From Bacteroidota bacterium (GTDB lineage Bacteria > Bacteroidota > Bacteroidia > Bacteroidales > JAAYUG01): a DNA stretch of 9,774 nt. The position numbers and the translations under genes are program-made. The stretch covers positions 1-9,774 of the forward strand of contig JAKAMP010000058.1 in NCBI GenBank assembly GCA_021812865.1, written 5' to 3'. This document shows, piece by piece, positions 1 to 7,133 of the stretch. Every line of letters begins with the position of its first letter. Position 1 is the stretch's first letter. The notes beneath the pieces are model-generated. The model had not been told where the DNA came from. It worked only from the letters and a program-made list of their open reading frames with translations, and did not search any database.

Positions 1-533
1 AGCGAGTCAATTGCATATTGTTTGGCATGGAAGTTCAGGAGACTGAAATAGCAAAATGCACGGATGAAATAGTTTTCACCGATCATTTGCATTTTGTTTT
101 TATCAAGATTGGATATCTGATTTTGTTCATACATCGAAATCACGGTATTGGCCGATGCAATGATCTTATAGCTCACCCACCAGAAATATGCTACATCGAT
201 CTGGGTTGGGTTGTGCTCATAAGTGAACGACAGATATAGTGGATCAGGAGTGGATTGTCCGCAAACTACGTTATCACTTGCAAACTCACTATTGTAAAAG
301 TATTGTCGAATATAGATGTTGTTGCCCCCGTCTCCCTGGCCTTGAAAAGTCAGCAATGCTTTCATCAGGGCAAGGTTACCGGTACAGATTTCCTCCAGAC
401 CATTTTTAGAAGCCAAAAGCTTGTCCGTGGTGATGGAATCGGTAAGTCCATAATCAAAATTGCACCTGCTTAGGAAGATGAGACCTGAAAGGCCCACTGC
501 CAGTATGATTACCTTGTTCAATAATGCTTTCAT
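1..533 (-). CDS. SusD/RagB-like nutrient-binding lipoprotein (N-terminal part, cut by window edge)
   Basis: Reading the minus strand from the ATG at 531-533 gives 177 uninterrupted codons that run off the left edge. The protein starts with a hydrophobic signal peptide (about residues 1-23) ending in L-S-R-C, a lipobox-like site with Cys24 as the probable lipidated residue. The Arg just before the cysteine is unusual. Further on it has the SusD-type helical (TPR-like) stretch, with E-N-Y-F-I-R-A-F-C-Y-F near residue 155, which matches the conserved E-x-x-x-x-R-A-x-x-Y-x-x-L pattern of the family. SusD-like proteins sit on the cell surface and hold glycans over the SusC channel. The ATG lies 23 bases after the SusC-like stop codon and is preceded by AAGAAGG, a good ribosome-binding site, so the two are almost certainly co-transcribed. 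The family call is strong; the substrate is unknown. Confidence 0.9.
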   Translation of the reverse strand, partial: MKALLNKVIILAVGLSGLIFLSRCNFDYGLTDSITTDKLLASKNGLEEICTGNLALMKALLTFQGQGDGGNNIYIRQYFYNSEFASDNVVCGQSTPDPLYLSFTYEHNPTQIDVAYFWWVSYKIIASANTVISMYEQNQISNLDKNKMQMIGENYFIRAFCYFSLLNFHAKQYAIDS

Positions 534-540
534 ATTTTAC

Positions 541-547
541 CTTCTTG
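541..547 (-). promoter_or_regulatory. Ribosome-binding site of the SusD-like gene
   Basis: On the minus strand AAGAAGG lies about seven bases before the ATG at 531-533, inside the 23-base gap after the SusC-like stop. It supports that start codon. It is the clearest Shine-Dalgarno sequence in the window. Confidence 0.6.
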
Positions 548-556
548 GATTAATGA

Positions 557-3500
557 CTAAAACTTAACATGAAGAGATGCAAGGAATTGTTTGCTCAGAG
601 GATACACATAAGAGGAGACGCCGGGTAGGCTCCATCCTGTGTTTGCCAGAGAAGCTTCCGGGTCAATGCCTGAGTAGCGGGTCCAGGTAAACAGGTTATT
701 GCCGCTGAAAGTCAGCTGAACCGCTTCAAGGGCACCATGTGACCATTTTATAGGAAGATCGAAACTGATGGATATATTTCTCAATTTGATATAACTTCCA
801 TCTTCTATATACCTGGAAGAGAATGAATTTGACGATCCTATATTGGTTGCCTTGAACAGGGGATGGGTAGCCATATCGCCTGCTTTCTCCCATCGGGACC
901 AGCCGTTTATGAATTTCTGCTGATTTAGAAATGGCTCCTTGCCATCATTATCGAACTGTTCCCTGAGTTTATTATAAACATCGGCTCCTTTTGAGAATGA
1001 CAGGTTGGCATTCAAAGTAACAAATCTAAACCTTAACGCTGTGTTCAAGCCACCCTGGAAATCGGGCCATGGATTACCTATAATCTGAGGAGTGGCATCC
1101 ACGTACCTCTGTGTATTTGAGCGGGAAATAATCTTTCCATTGGCATCATATTCAATGTGTTCCCACAGGCACGCTCCGGTGGCCGGGTCAACCCCCATCC
1201 ATTTGGGACCGAACATTGACCAAACAGGTTCACCGTCAATATTGCAAGAGATATTATTATCAATGTTTTCCTGAATTTTATAATTTCCAACTCCGCCTAC
1301 CTTGTTGGTATTCTTGCTGATGTTAAAATCGATCTTCCAGCTGAAATCCTTCTGGTCAAAGACTTTTGCTGACAGGTCCAGTTCAACCCCATTGTTATAT
1401 ACTTTGCCGAAGTTAGTCCAGGCACTTTCGTACCCGGTTGACAGAACCTGGGCCAGAGGGATCAGAAGGTCTATTGTCTTTTTATGATAATAGTCGAAAC
1501 TTATTTCGAATCTGCGCAAAAGGTCAAGATCAAACCCAAGGTCGGCCTGGGAGGTTTTTTCCCATGTCAGATTCGGATTTGCCAGCTGATTAGGATTTGC
1601 ACCTGTGTTGTTATTGTATTTTTGAGACAGGTCGTATTTTGCCAGGTATAAATTGGGACCAATATTATTGTTTCCGGTCAATCCAAAGCTTGCTCTGATT
1701 TTTAAGTTATCAATCAGGCTGACTTGCTTTAGGAAGTCCTCCTTACTCAGCAGCCATGACCCACTAATGGTTGGAAAGGCAGCCACTCTTTTATTCGGGG
1801 CAAAGCGGGAATCCGCATCTATCCTGTATGAGCCTGAAAGAAAATATTTCTCTCTGAAGTTATAGTTGACCTGCGAAATAAAAGACTCACCAGCCTGTTC
1901 AACGCTATAACCCTGGAGTGTTTTGGGCAAGGCAAGGGTGGAAAAAGAACTGTATCCTTCGAGCATTTTCTGCCCCATACCTCCAAAACCGATCTCATCG
2001 TAGCTATAACCAAATTCCCCTCCTATCAACCCGCTTATATTATGGTTTCCCAGGGTATAATTGAATTTGAGAAGATCAGTGCTCCCTGCGCTTACGCCAT
2101 AATCGGTAGTTTGCTGGTTCTGCCCTATACCATACAGGTCGAAATCGGCGGTTGGATACTGGATCGCATAATTCCAGGAGCTATAGTATGAAAGCCTGTT
2201 GTTGGAAGAAAAACTCAGCCAGGGAAGAATTTTTGCAGTTAATCCAAGATCGATCATATTATCGATATGATTGGTGCCAAATTCTGAATTATAAATATAT
2301 TGCAGACCATTATAGCCCCATCTGCTTTTCCAGGTAGGAACATCTGCTGCCCTGATTAACTTACCGGTCGCATCATAGGGATTATCGGTCGGCAGGTTTT
2401 GAATAGAATAAGTCACTCCTTCCCAATCGTTTATTCTTTGCTTATAGGCATTGACTTCAATATTGCCGGTAAGAGTGATCCTGTCGCTGAAATGATAGGT
2501 ATTGTTCGATCTCAATGATATTTTCTTGAACCCAGTGGTTACAAATGTTCCTCCTTCATCATAGTATGATGCCCCGATATAGTAATTGAATTTATCTGTC
2601 ATTCCGCTTGCCGACAAGCTATACGTCTGGATATTGGATTGTTTGTATACCGCATGTAACCAGTCGAAATTCCGCAGGCTTGTGTTTAAGGTATCGGGCC
2701 ATTCACGGGCATATCCCACATCGTTAAACGTGCCATCCCGGTTAATATAGGCATCTTTTCTATAGGCTTTCAGTTCAGCCGTGTTCATCATGGCGAAATT
2801 ATTGAACTCAGGAACTTTAATACCGAATGAAGTAGAAAATTCGAAAAGTGTTTTTGCAGAGTGTCCTTTCTTGGTTGTGATTACAATTACACCTGAATTT
2901 GCTTTTGAACCGAACATACCTGTAGCTCCGGCATCTTTCAGGATGGTGACAGATTCAATCATATTGGGGTCAATTCCGGGATCTTGTTGTCCTGCAGGAA
3001 TTCCATCGATAACATAAAGCGGTAATCCATTCCCGGTAAACGTGCTTGTGCCCCTGATTCTGATTTCCGCAGCCTGACCTGGTTGTCCTGATGCAGCAGA
3101 AATCTGTACACCTGCCACCTTGCCCTGTAGCATGGTGGTCATATCAGGCGCAACAACATCCTTCATGGCATCGCCGTTAAGCACTGAAACCGCGCTTGTT
3201 ATTTCCGTCTTTTTCTTTTCAGAGTATCCCATTACCACCACATTGCCCAGCGCAGTGATATCGGGTACTAAAGTGACATTTATGCTGGTCTGGTCCCCTA
3301 CTTTTACCTCCTCCCGCAGAAAGCCAATAAACGAAAACACTAAAATATCGTTCGAGGATTTTGCAGTAATTGCGTACGCCCCTTTCTCATCAGACAGGGT
3401 TCCCACATTGGTGCCTTTTACAATTACAGAAGCTCCTGCAACCGGGCTCCCATCATTATCCGAAACCTTCCCTTTGATATGTATATCCTGACCATGCAAT

Positions 3501-3568
3501 TGCCCCACGAAAAATAGAAGCAACACGATGCACATCAACAGTTTATTGCTGGTAAATTCAAATTTCAT
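557..3568 (-). CDS. SusC/RagA-like TonB-dependent outer-membrane transporter
   Basis: The protein has 1003 residues, a normal length for SusC-like transporters. Residues 1-26 form a signal peptide ending L-H-G before Gln27. Residues about 29-101 are a carboxypeptidase-regulatory-like (CarboxypepD_reg-like) domain, with the G-K-V-S-D and V-V-K-G-T patterns. A TonB-box-like segment, G-N-V-V-V-M-G-Y, lies at 109-115. The plug follows (about 117-235) with L-Q-G-K-V-A-G-V, I-R-I-R-G-T, Y-V-I-D-G-I-P and V-T-I-L-K-D-A, the SusC signature. The rest is a beta-barrel ending in a C-terminal Phe, as outer-membrane proteins do. It is expected to import oligosaccharides using TonB energy, with the SusD-like partner as lid. 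It lies between the GH31 gene (32-base gap) and the SusD-like gene (23-base gap) on the same strand. No Shine-Dalgarno sequence precedes the ATG; the leader is AT-rich. The transported glycan cannot be read from the sequence. Confidence 0.95.
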   Translation of the reverse strand: MKFEFTSNKLLMCIVLLLFFVGQLHGQDIHIKGKVSDNDGSPVAGASVIVKGTNVGTLSDEKGAYAITAKSSNDILVFSFIGFLREEVKVGDQTSINVTLVPDITALGNVVVMGYSEKKKTEITSAVSVLNGDAMKDVVAPDMTTMLQGKVAGVQISAASGQPGQAAEIRIRGTSTFTGNGLPLYVIDGIPAGQQDPGIDPNMIESVTILKDAGATGMFGSKANSGVIVITTKKGHSAKTLFEFSTSFGIKVPEFNNFAMMNTAELKAYRKDAYINRDGTFNDVGYAREWPDTLNTSLRNFDWLHAVYKQSNIQTYSLSASGMTDKFNYYIGASYYDEGGTFVTTGFKKISLRSNNTYHFSDRITLTGNIEVNAYKQRINDWEGVTYSIQNLPTDNPYDATGKLIRAADVPTWKSRWGYNGLQYIYNSEFGTNHIDNMIDLGLTAKILPWLSFSSNNRLSYYSSWNYAIQYPTADFDLYGIGQNQQTTDYGVSAGSTDLLKFNYTLGNHNISGLIGGEFGYSYDEIGFGGMGQKMLEGYSSFSTLALPKTLQGYSVEQAGESFISQVNYNFREKYFLSGSYRIDADSRFAPNKRVAAFPTISGSWLLSKEDFLKQVSLIDNLKIRASFGLTGNNNIGPNLYLAKYDLSQKYNNNTGANPNQLANPNLTWEKTSQADLGFDLDLLRRFEISFDYYHKKTIDLLIPLAQVLSTGYESAWTNFGKVYNNGVELDLSAKVFDQKDFSWKIDFNISKNTNKVGGVGNYKIQENIDNNISCNIDGEPVWSMFGPKWMGVDPATGACLWEHIEYDANGKIISRSNTQRYVDATPQIIGNPWPDFQGGLNTALRFRFVTLNANLSFSKGADVYNKLREQFDNDGKEPFLNQQKFINGWSRWEKAGDMATHPLFKATNIGSSNSFSSRYIEDGSYIKLRNISISFDLPIKWSHGALEAVQLTFSGNNLFTWTRYSGIDPEASLANTGWSLPGVSSYVYPLSKQFLASLHVKF

Positions 3569-3600
3569 GGTATTAATAGTTTAGGTTTAGTATGTTTTAT

Positions 3601-5547
3601 TTATAAAATATGGATGAATATAGGAAGTTTCTCTAATGGGGCATCGTAATTACGCAGGGTAATGCCTCCGTGGATAATATTCCCATTCCAATAATCAATC
3701 CAGGTACCTCCGGGTAAATAAATATCCCTCGAAACAGCACCCTTTTTCAATACCGGAGCCACCAGGAATTTGTTTCCCAGCATAAACTGATCAGATATCC
3801 GATAAGTAGCTGAATCTTCTGGGCTGCTGAAATAAAGCGGCCTTACTATTGGAGTCCCACTGTGACTTGCTTCCATCGCAAGATTATAAATGTAATCCCC
3901 AAGTTCTGAGTGCATTAACGAATATTTAATGCATATATTCAATGCTGATGTATCAAGCTTCCATGGTGCAAAGGAAAACTGCATCATGGGCATAAATGAA
4001 CTGGCTTCCACCCATCTGATAAATAGTTCGGAATCGACCTTTTTCGAATTGTTCTCCATGAAATTCCCTAATTCTCCGCCTCCAATCATATCCGGACAGA
4101 AAAAGGGATATCCAATGATGCCTTCAGTCATCCCATGGGGCACAATAGCACCAATTCCATTATCATTCGTCCAGTCGGAATGCTTGTCTCTAAGCCTTTG
4201 CACCAACCCAAGAGGCTGTGTAAACCAGCTGACTCTGAGTTCATTGATCTTAAAACCGGCAGCTATGCTGGCAAAAAGATCGGTATACTGTATAGGCGTG
4301 ATTCCTCCATGGCTCTTATAGGGTTTGTTCAGGTATTCGGCGTCTCCGGCATCAAACTTAAAACCGGCGATCCCATAATTCCCTGTGAGCTTTTTCAACT
4401 GATTTAGAAACCATGTATATGCCCCCGGGTTGGATAAATCCAATAAAGCGGCTTCTCCATTCCACCATTGTGCGATAAATGGGCTATTTCCAGTCGGCTC
4501 CATAATAAGGAATCCCATGGAAGACAAGTAGTTGTAATTAACCGATTTCTTTTCCACAAAAGGGGTAATCCAGAGCCCCAGGCTGAAATTCATTTTTTGC
4601 AGCGCACCTACCATACGGCCGGGCTCAGGAAATTTCTTTGTATCGAACTCAAAATCCCCGTAATTAGGAGTCCATTTATCGTCGATCTCCAGAATTGAAC
4701 AGGGTATCTGGTAATTTCTAATCTCTTTGGCATATTTTAATAACCCTTCCTGGTTCACATCTTTTTTAAATTCAATCCAGGAGTTGAATATGGAATTGGC
4801 AAAATAATCTTTAGGCGGCACTTGTGATGGTTTCCCGATTATTCCTGCCATCGATTCAAAAGAGTCTTTGATGGTTTTCCCAAGCGTAATAACAAGCTCG
4901 AGATTCGTGGTATTTTTTACATGAAATGAAAAAACTCCCTGTTTATTTTTATTGAAGCTATAGCCCATGGTACTCATTGTACGTACCAAAAGACCAGCAC
5001 CTGAGGAAGAATACCATATTGGGGAAGTCTGATTGCTTGTGGAATAAAAAGGGTCTACCTCAAAAGAATACATATTTGAAGGCCAATTCTGTGCTGAGGT
5101 AATGTTTCCACCATACCAATTAGCATCCTTTTCAATGCTGACATTATATCCCAGTTTATCATTTGTAGCATTGGTATGAAAAAACATACTATAATGATCA
5201 GAGAAGAAAACAAAGTCAAGCATGCCTTTTACATTGGAAGCCGAGGACAAATAGCGCAAATGAAGGGTATCGGAAGAGCCATCCACACCGATTAATTTAT
5301 CGAAGATATAGGTCTTGCCGTTTCTTTGAAAAAAGACCGCTGAATCATCCGAAGTCCTAAGTATTACCCTGTCATTAAGAGAAGTGGTGAAGCCGGGCTC
5401 AGTTTTTGAAATGGAAATGGAATATGTGTAAGCTTTCACCTCAATTCTTTTCCCGCTATTTATTATAGTATAGTTTTTTGCAATGACCAGGGAGGGTATC
5501 ATCAACAAAACAGAGAGTGCAAAAAATTTCAGTAAAAAATGATTCAT
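3601..5547 (-). CDS. Secreted glycoside hydrolase family 31 enzyme, MYORG-like branch
   Basis: The protein has 648 residues. A signal peptide (1-23, ending V-I-A) indicates export to the periplasm or surface. Residues about 25-240 are the N-terminal beta-sandwich, and about 245-570 the GH31 (beta/alpha)8 barrel. Phe-Lys-Phe-Asp-Ala-Gly-Asp at 396-402 carries the probable nucleophile Asp399. Asp462, three residues after Trp459, sits where other GH31 enzymes have the acid/base. A C-terminal beta domain (about 570-648) contains F-L-V-A-P-V and D-I-Y-L-P-G-G-T-W, typical of the family. The blocks G-Y-P-F-x-x-P-D-M-I-G-G (479-490) and E-L-F-I-R-W-x-E (507-514) with F-M-P-M-M-Q-F-S (518-525) resemble, from memory, human MYORG, a GH31 reported as an alpha-galactosidase, more than the alpha-glucosidase or alpha-xylosidase branches. 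It is the first gene of the operon, ahead of susC-like. AAAAGG before the ATG supports the start. Family certain, specificity inferred. Confidence 0.92.
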   Translation of the reverse strand: MNHFLLKFFALSVLLMIPSLVIAKNYTIINSGKRIEVKAYTYSISISKTEPGFTTSLNDRVILRTSDDSAVFFQRNGKTYIFDKLIGVDGSSDTLHLRYLSSASNVKGMLDFVFFSDHYSMFFHTNATNDKLGYNVSIEKDANWYGGNITSAQNWPSNMYSFEVDPFYSTSNQTSPIWYSSSGAGLLVRTMSTMGYSFNKNKQGVFSFHVKNTTNLELVITLGKTIKDSFESMAGIIGKPSQVPPKDYFANSIFNSWIEFKKDVNQEGLLKYAKEIRNYQIPCSILEIDDKWTPNYGDFEFDTKKFPEPGRMVGALQKMNFSLGLWITPFVEKKSVNYNYLSSMGFLIMEPTGNSPFIAQWWNGEAALLDLSNPGAYTWFLNQLKKLTGNYGIAGFKFDAGDAEYLNKPYKSHGGITPIQYTDLFASIAAGFKINELRVSWFTQPLGLVQRLRDKHSDWTNDNGIGAIVPHGMTEGIIGYPFFCPDMIGGGELGNFMENNSKKVDSELFIRWVEASSFMPMMQFSFAPWKLDTSALNICIKYSLMHSELGDYIYNLAMEASHSGTPIVRPLYFSSPEDSATYRISDQFMLGNKFLVAPVLKKGAVSRDIYLPGGTWIDYWNGNIIHGGITLRNYDAPLEKLPIFIHIL

Positions 5548-5592
5548 GACCTTTTATTCGTGAGTATGGTAGAATAAAAGTAGGTGGTATGG

Positions 5593-5621
5593 CAAAAATG
5601 AATATAAAATGTTGTAACAAA
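5593..5621 (-). promoter_or_regulatory. Candidate promoter of the GH31-susC-susD operon
   Basis: On the minus strand CATTTTTG (5593-5600) differs at one base from the Bacteroidota -7 consensus TAnnTTTG. A TTTG (5618-5621) lies 17 bases upstream, where a -33 element would be, though the spacing is a little short. The box is about 46 bases before the GH31 start codon. A TTGTAACAA palindrome overlaps the TTTG element. Confidence 0.35.
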
Positions 5622-5721
5622 CCTTTGCAAATATGTATTCAGAATTTAAACTATGTAACCAATGGATTTATAATTGTAACATCCATGAATTTTTAGCGCT
5701 TGTATAGAATAGGAATCACAT

Positions 5722-5995
5722 CGCACGGGCCGACCGAACAGGCACAACAAACCCTGGGACTGTTTCTTTTCGTTCAGGTATATATTCTAAGGTGCAAAAG
5801 ATTTCTCAGACAGGCTGCCCGTATATAAGAAGTAGACGAAACCGACCCCTCACAGTCAAGACTTTGGTCAAACAGGATGGGAAACCCTGCTATATTGCTG
5901 CAGGGCCAGCGACTGGAGTCGTAAAACTCCTGGTTCATTCTCGGCGGCTGGACATCCCTGCTAAAGGTTTGCATAGAACGATGTGCAATGGGTAA
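5722..5995 (+). ncRNA. Candidate structured non-coding RNA, family not recognised
   Basis: This stretch can fold into nested helices. From outside in: ACCC 5845-5848 with GGGT 5990-5993 and CACA 5851-5854 with TGTG 5982-5985; 5860-5865 with 5964-5969; CAGGATG 5873-5879 with 5953-5960 (one bulge). The last closes a three-way junction formed by hairpin CCCTGC/GCAGGG (5885-5890, 5900-5905) and the directly abutting CCAGC/GCTGG (5906-5910, 5947-5951), which encloses GGAGT/ACTCC (5915-5919, 5926-5930). A 5' part pairs ACGGGC 5725-5730 with GCCCGT 5817-5822 around GAACAG/CTGTTT (5736-5741, 5760-5765). Three pairs are G-U when read on the plus strand and would be mismatches on the minus strand, which favours plus-strand transcription. 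Two open frames of 66-67 codons here have no start signal or recognisable domain. It does not match what I know of RNase P RNA, tmRNA or the signal-recognition-particle RNA. It could also be a decayed mobile element. Confidence 0.4.
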
Positions 5996-6046
5996 CGAAA
6001 TCCATTCAATTCAATTCAATTCAATTCAATCCAATTTAACCCATTG
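5986..6046. repeat. 8-bp inverted repeat enclosing the ATTCA tandem array
   Basis: CAATGGGT (5986-5993) and ACCCATTG (6039-6046) are perfect complements separated by 45 bases. The left arm overlaps the 3' strand of the outermost helix of the candidate RNA, so the two pairings exclude each other. Confidence 0.5.
6004..6028. repeat. Short tandem repeat, ATTCA five times
   Basis: Five perfect ATTCA units run from 6004 to 6028, followed by two degenerate units, ATCCA and ATTTA (6029-6038). Such pentanucleotide arrays change length easily by slippage. It lies outside any coding sequence, in the loop of the 5986-6046 inverted repeat. Confidence 0.9.
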
Positions 6047-6084
6047 ATTATTAAGACTTAAAAATGTAACATTTGTCCGGTATT

Positions 6085-6112
6085 GAAGATTTTAGCTGAT
6101 TCTTCATTTTTT
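6085..6112 (+). terminator. Weak possible intrinsic terminator, plus strand
   Basis: A 5-bp stem GAAGA (6085-6089) with TCTTC (6101-6105) is followed by ATTTTTT. It would end a plus-strand transcript from the candidate RNA. The stem is short and AT-rich, so this is tentative. Confidence 0.25.
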
Positions 6113-6182
6113 CTGAAAGAATTCTAGAGCCCGGTCTCCATTGTGATTGATCAGGAACTTTCGTAATAAATCCACATTATAA

Positions 6183-6220
6183 AAATGACTCCCATGCACT
6201 TTAATACACAGGAGTCATTT
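6183..6220 (-). terminator. Intrinsic terminator downstream of the membrane-protein gene
   Basis: AAATGACTCC (6183-6192) and GGAGTCATTT (6211-6220) form a perfect 10-bp stem with an 18-base loop. Read on the minus strand, the stem leads into a run of T residues. It lies about 40 bases after the stop codon of the minus-strand gene at 6260. The other side is also T-rich, so it may act in both directions. Confidence 0.7.
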
Positions 6221-6259
6221 ATTGCTTATTCGAATGGTTGTTGCTCGATCAGTCCAGTG

Positions 6260-7000
6260 TTACTGCTGAGGCTGCACAGAAGGAGTTTTTTCCTCTATCA
6301 CCGCCTGGTACAGGCAGGCGAATGAACTTCTTATCCACACCATGGCAGGAAAAATACCTACAATGCATAGCAGGAGTCCGGCTATGGCAATAAAGATAGA
6401 TACAATGGCCATGCCGAAGACGGTCCAGCCATGACCCCGGGTCATTCTCCAGCTTTCTTCCACTGCAGCAATGGGATCGAGTTTTTTATCCATAACCAGG
6501 TACGACACAAACACCAGCCGGCATGCAATGATAATGCCCGGAATGATCAGGGCAAAGAAGCCGATCATGATCAGGGCCGTGGTAAGCAGGTTGGCCAGCA
6601 CAATCTGAAAATAATTTTCGCGGAACCCCGATATCAGGGTGGCAAAATCAGGACGTTGCTTACGTGATGCCTGCACGAACATCATGGCGCTGCCGTAATT
6701 AAAAACGGGAACAATCAGCAGGGAGTATGCCAGCGCAATGAGGCCAAACACAATGACCAAGGCGCCCAGCGCAACCCACCATGTGTCGAATATTTGCCAA
6801 TAATGAAACGGAAAAGGAAAATGTGAGAAAGAATCGGTCGGTCCGATTTTCATATGGAACATCTGGTTGGGAGCATCGATCACCGACAGGATGATGGTCA
6901 CCAGGAACAGGGTGAGGAACTGGTCGCCAAAAACCTTCCATCCGTTCCCAAAGCTTATCGCAAAGGTCGCTTTATGATTGTATTTTTCTGTTGTTTCCAT
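6260..7000 (-). CDS. Multi-pass membrane protein, DUF975 / GPDPase-membrane-domain-like
   Basis: From the ATG at 6998-7000 the protein has 246 residues. An open frame reaches back to 7069, but that extension would contain the promoter box at 7031-7038, so the shorter start (M-E-T-T-E-K) is preferred. Hydrophobic segments lie at about 28-42, 74-100, 132-160 and 193-232, giving roughly five or six membrane helices. The pattern P-V-F-N-Y-G near 98-103, I-I-P-G-I-I-I-A near 152-159, and A-x-x-E-S-W-x-M-T-x-G-H at about 179-190 is typical of inner-membrane proteins of the DUF975 and glycerophosphodiester phosphodiesterase membrane-domain type. The biochemical role of that group is not established. 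It diverges from the LuxR-type regulator gene across a symmetric promoter region, which suggests it is a regulated partner or target. A terminator hairpin follows the stop. Confidence 0.75.
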   Translation of the reverse strand: METTEKYNHKATFAISFGNGWKVFGDQFLTLFLVTIILSVIDAPNQMFHMKIGPTDSFSHFPFPFHYWQIFDTWWVALGALVIVFGLIALAYSLLIVPVFNYGSAMMFVQASRKQRPDFATLISGFRENYFQIVLANLLTTALIMIGFFALIIPGIIIACRLVFVSYLVMDKKLDPIAAVEESWRMTRGHGWTVFGMAIVSIFIAIAGLLLCIVGIFPAMVWIRSSFACLYQAVIEEKTPSVQPQQ

Positions 7001-7030
7001 GTGTAAAATGTATTGGTTAAAAATCATGCA

Positions 7031-7038
7031 CAAATCTA
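7031..7038 (-). promoter_or_regulatory. -7 promoter box of the membrane-protein gene
   Basis: On the minus strand TAGATTTG matches the Bacteroidota consensus TAnnTTTG exactly. It lies 30 bases before the ATG at 7000, so the leader would be short. No TTTG sits at the usual -33 spacing; instead the 15-bp motif ending at 7073 lies upstream, which fits an activator-dependent promoter. Confidence 0.55.
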
Positions 7039-7058
7039 TACACTCCATCGCCCTTTGG

Positions 7059-7105
7059 CTGCATACCAAAGTAGTGTTTCTGTAAATTCATACTTTCGTA
7101 TGCAG
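7059..7105. promoter_or_regulatory. Symmetric operator shared by the two divergent genes
   Basis: CTGCATACCAAAGTA (7059-7073) and TACTTTCGTATGCAG (7091-7105) are inverted copies of a 15-bp motif with one mismatch, at the central base. The axis is at 7082, and the two -7 boxes (7031-7038 and 7126-7133) are symmetric about the same point. In each direction 28 bases separate TACTTT plus the following base from TAnnTTTG. The arms are 32 bases apart centre to centre, about three helical turns. The LuxR-type protein encoded at its right is the obvious candidate to bind here; that is inference. Confidence 0.7.
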
Positions 7106-7125
7106 GGCAATACTAAAGTTGATTA

Positions 7126-7133
7126 TATTTTTG
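7126..7133 (+). promoter_or_regulatory. -7 promoter box of the LuxR-type regulator gene
   Basis: TATTTTTG fits TAnnTTTG exactly and lies 40 bases before the ATG at 7174. As in the opposite direction, there is no TTTG at -33 spacing, but the 15-bp motif lies just upstream. Confidence 0.55.

Larger units (their letters stand above)
5613..6070 (+). repeat. Four copies of a TGTAAC motif in the intergenic region
   Basis: TGTAAC occurs at 5613-5618, 5654-5659, 5675-5680 and 6065-6070, always in the same orientation. Two copies are palindromes around a central A: TTGT-A-ACAA (5612-5620) and AAATGT-A-ACATTT (6062-6074). The third copy lies in the 13-base loop of an ATGGAT/ATCCAT inverted repeat (5662-5667 and 5681-5686). 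These could be operator sites or the upstream element of an alternative sigma factor. No function is proven. Confidence 0.35.

Noticed and set aside
3120..3491. 123-codon plus-strand open frame inside the SusC-like gene
   Set aside because: It is antisense to the plug and the regulatory-like domain of a well-supported gene and resembles no known protein.
5774..5995. Overlapping open frames of 66 and 67 codons on opposite strands
   Set aside because: Neither has a ribosome-binding site, a recognisable domain or signal, and both lie over the helices of the candidate RNA. I treat them as chance frames, though a remnant of a mobile-element gene is not excluded.
5722..5995. RNase P RNA, tmRNA, signal-recognition-particle RNA or group II intron
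   Set aside because: I do not see the conserved P4 sequences of RNase P RNA, a tmRNA tag or acceptor-stem end, the signal-recognition-particle loop, or an intron domain V hairpin.
6004..6038. CRISPR-like array
   Set aside because: The units are five bases long with no spacers, so this is a simple tandem repeat.
7001..7069. Longer start for the minus-strand membrane protein
   Set aside because: The extra 23 codons would span the -7 box at 7031-7038 and reach into the operator arm, and the added peptide is not membrane-like or conserved-looking.
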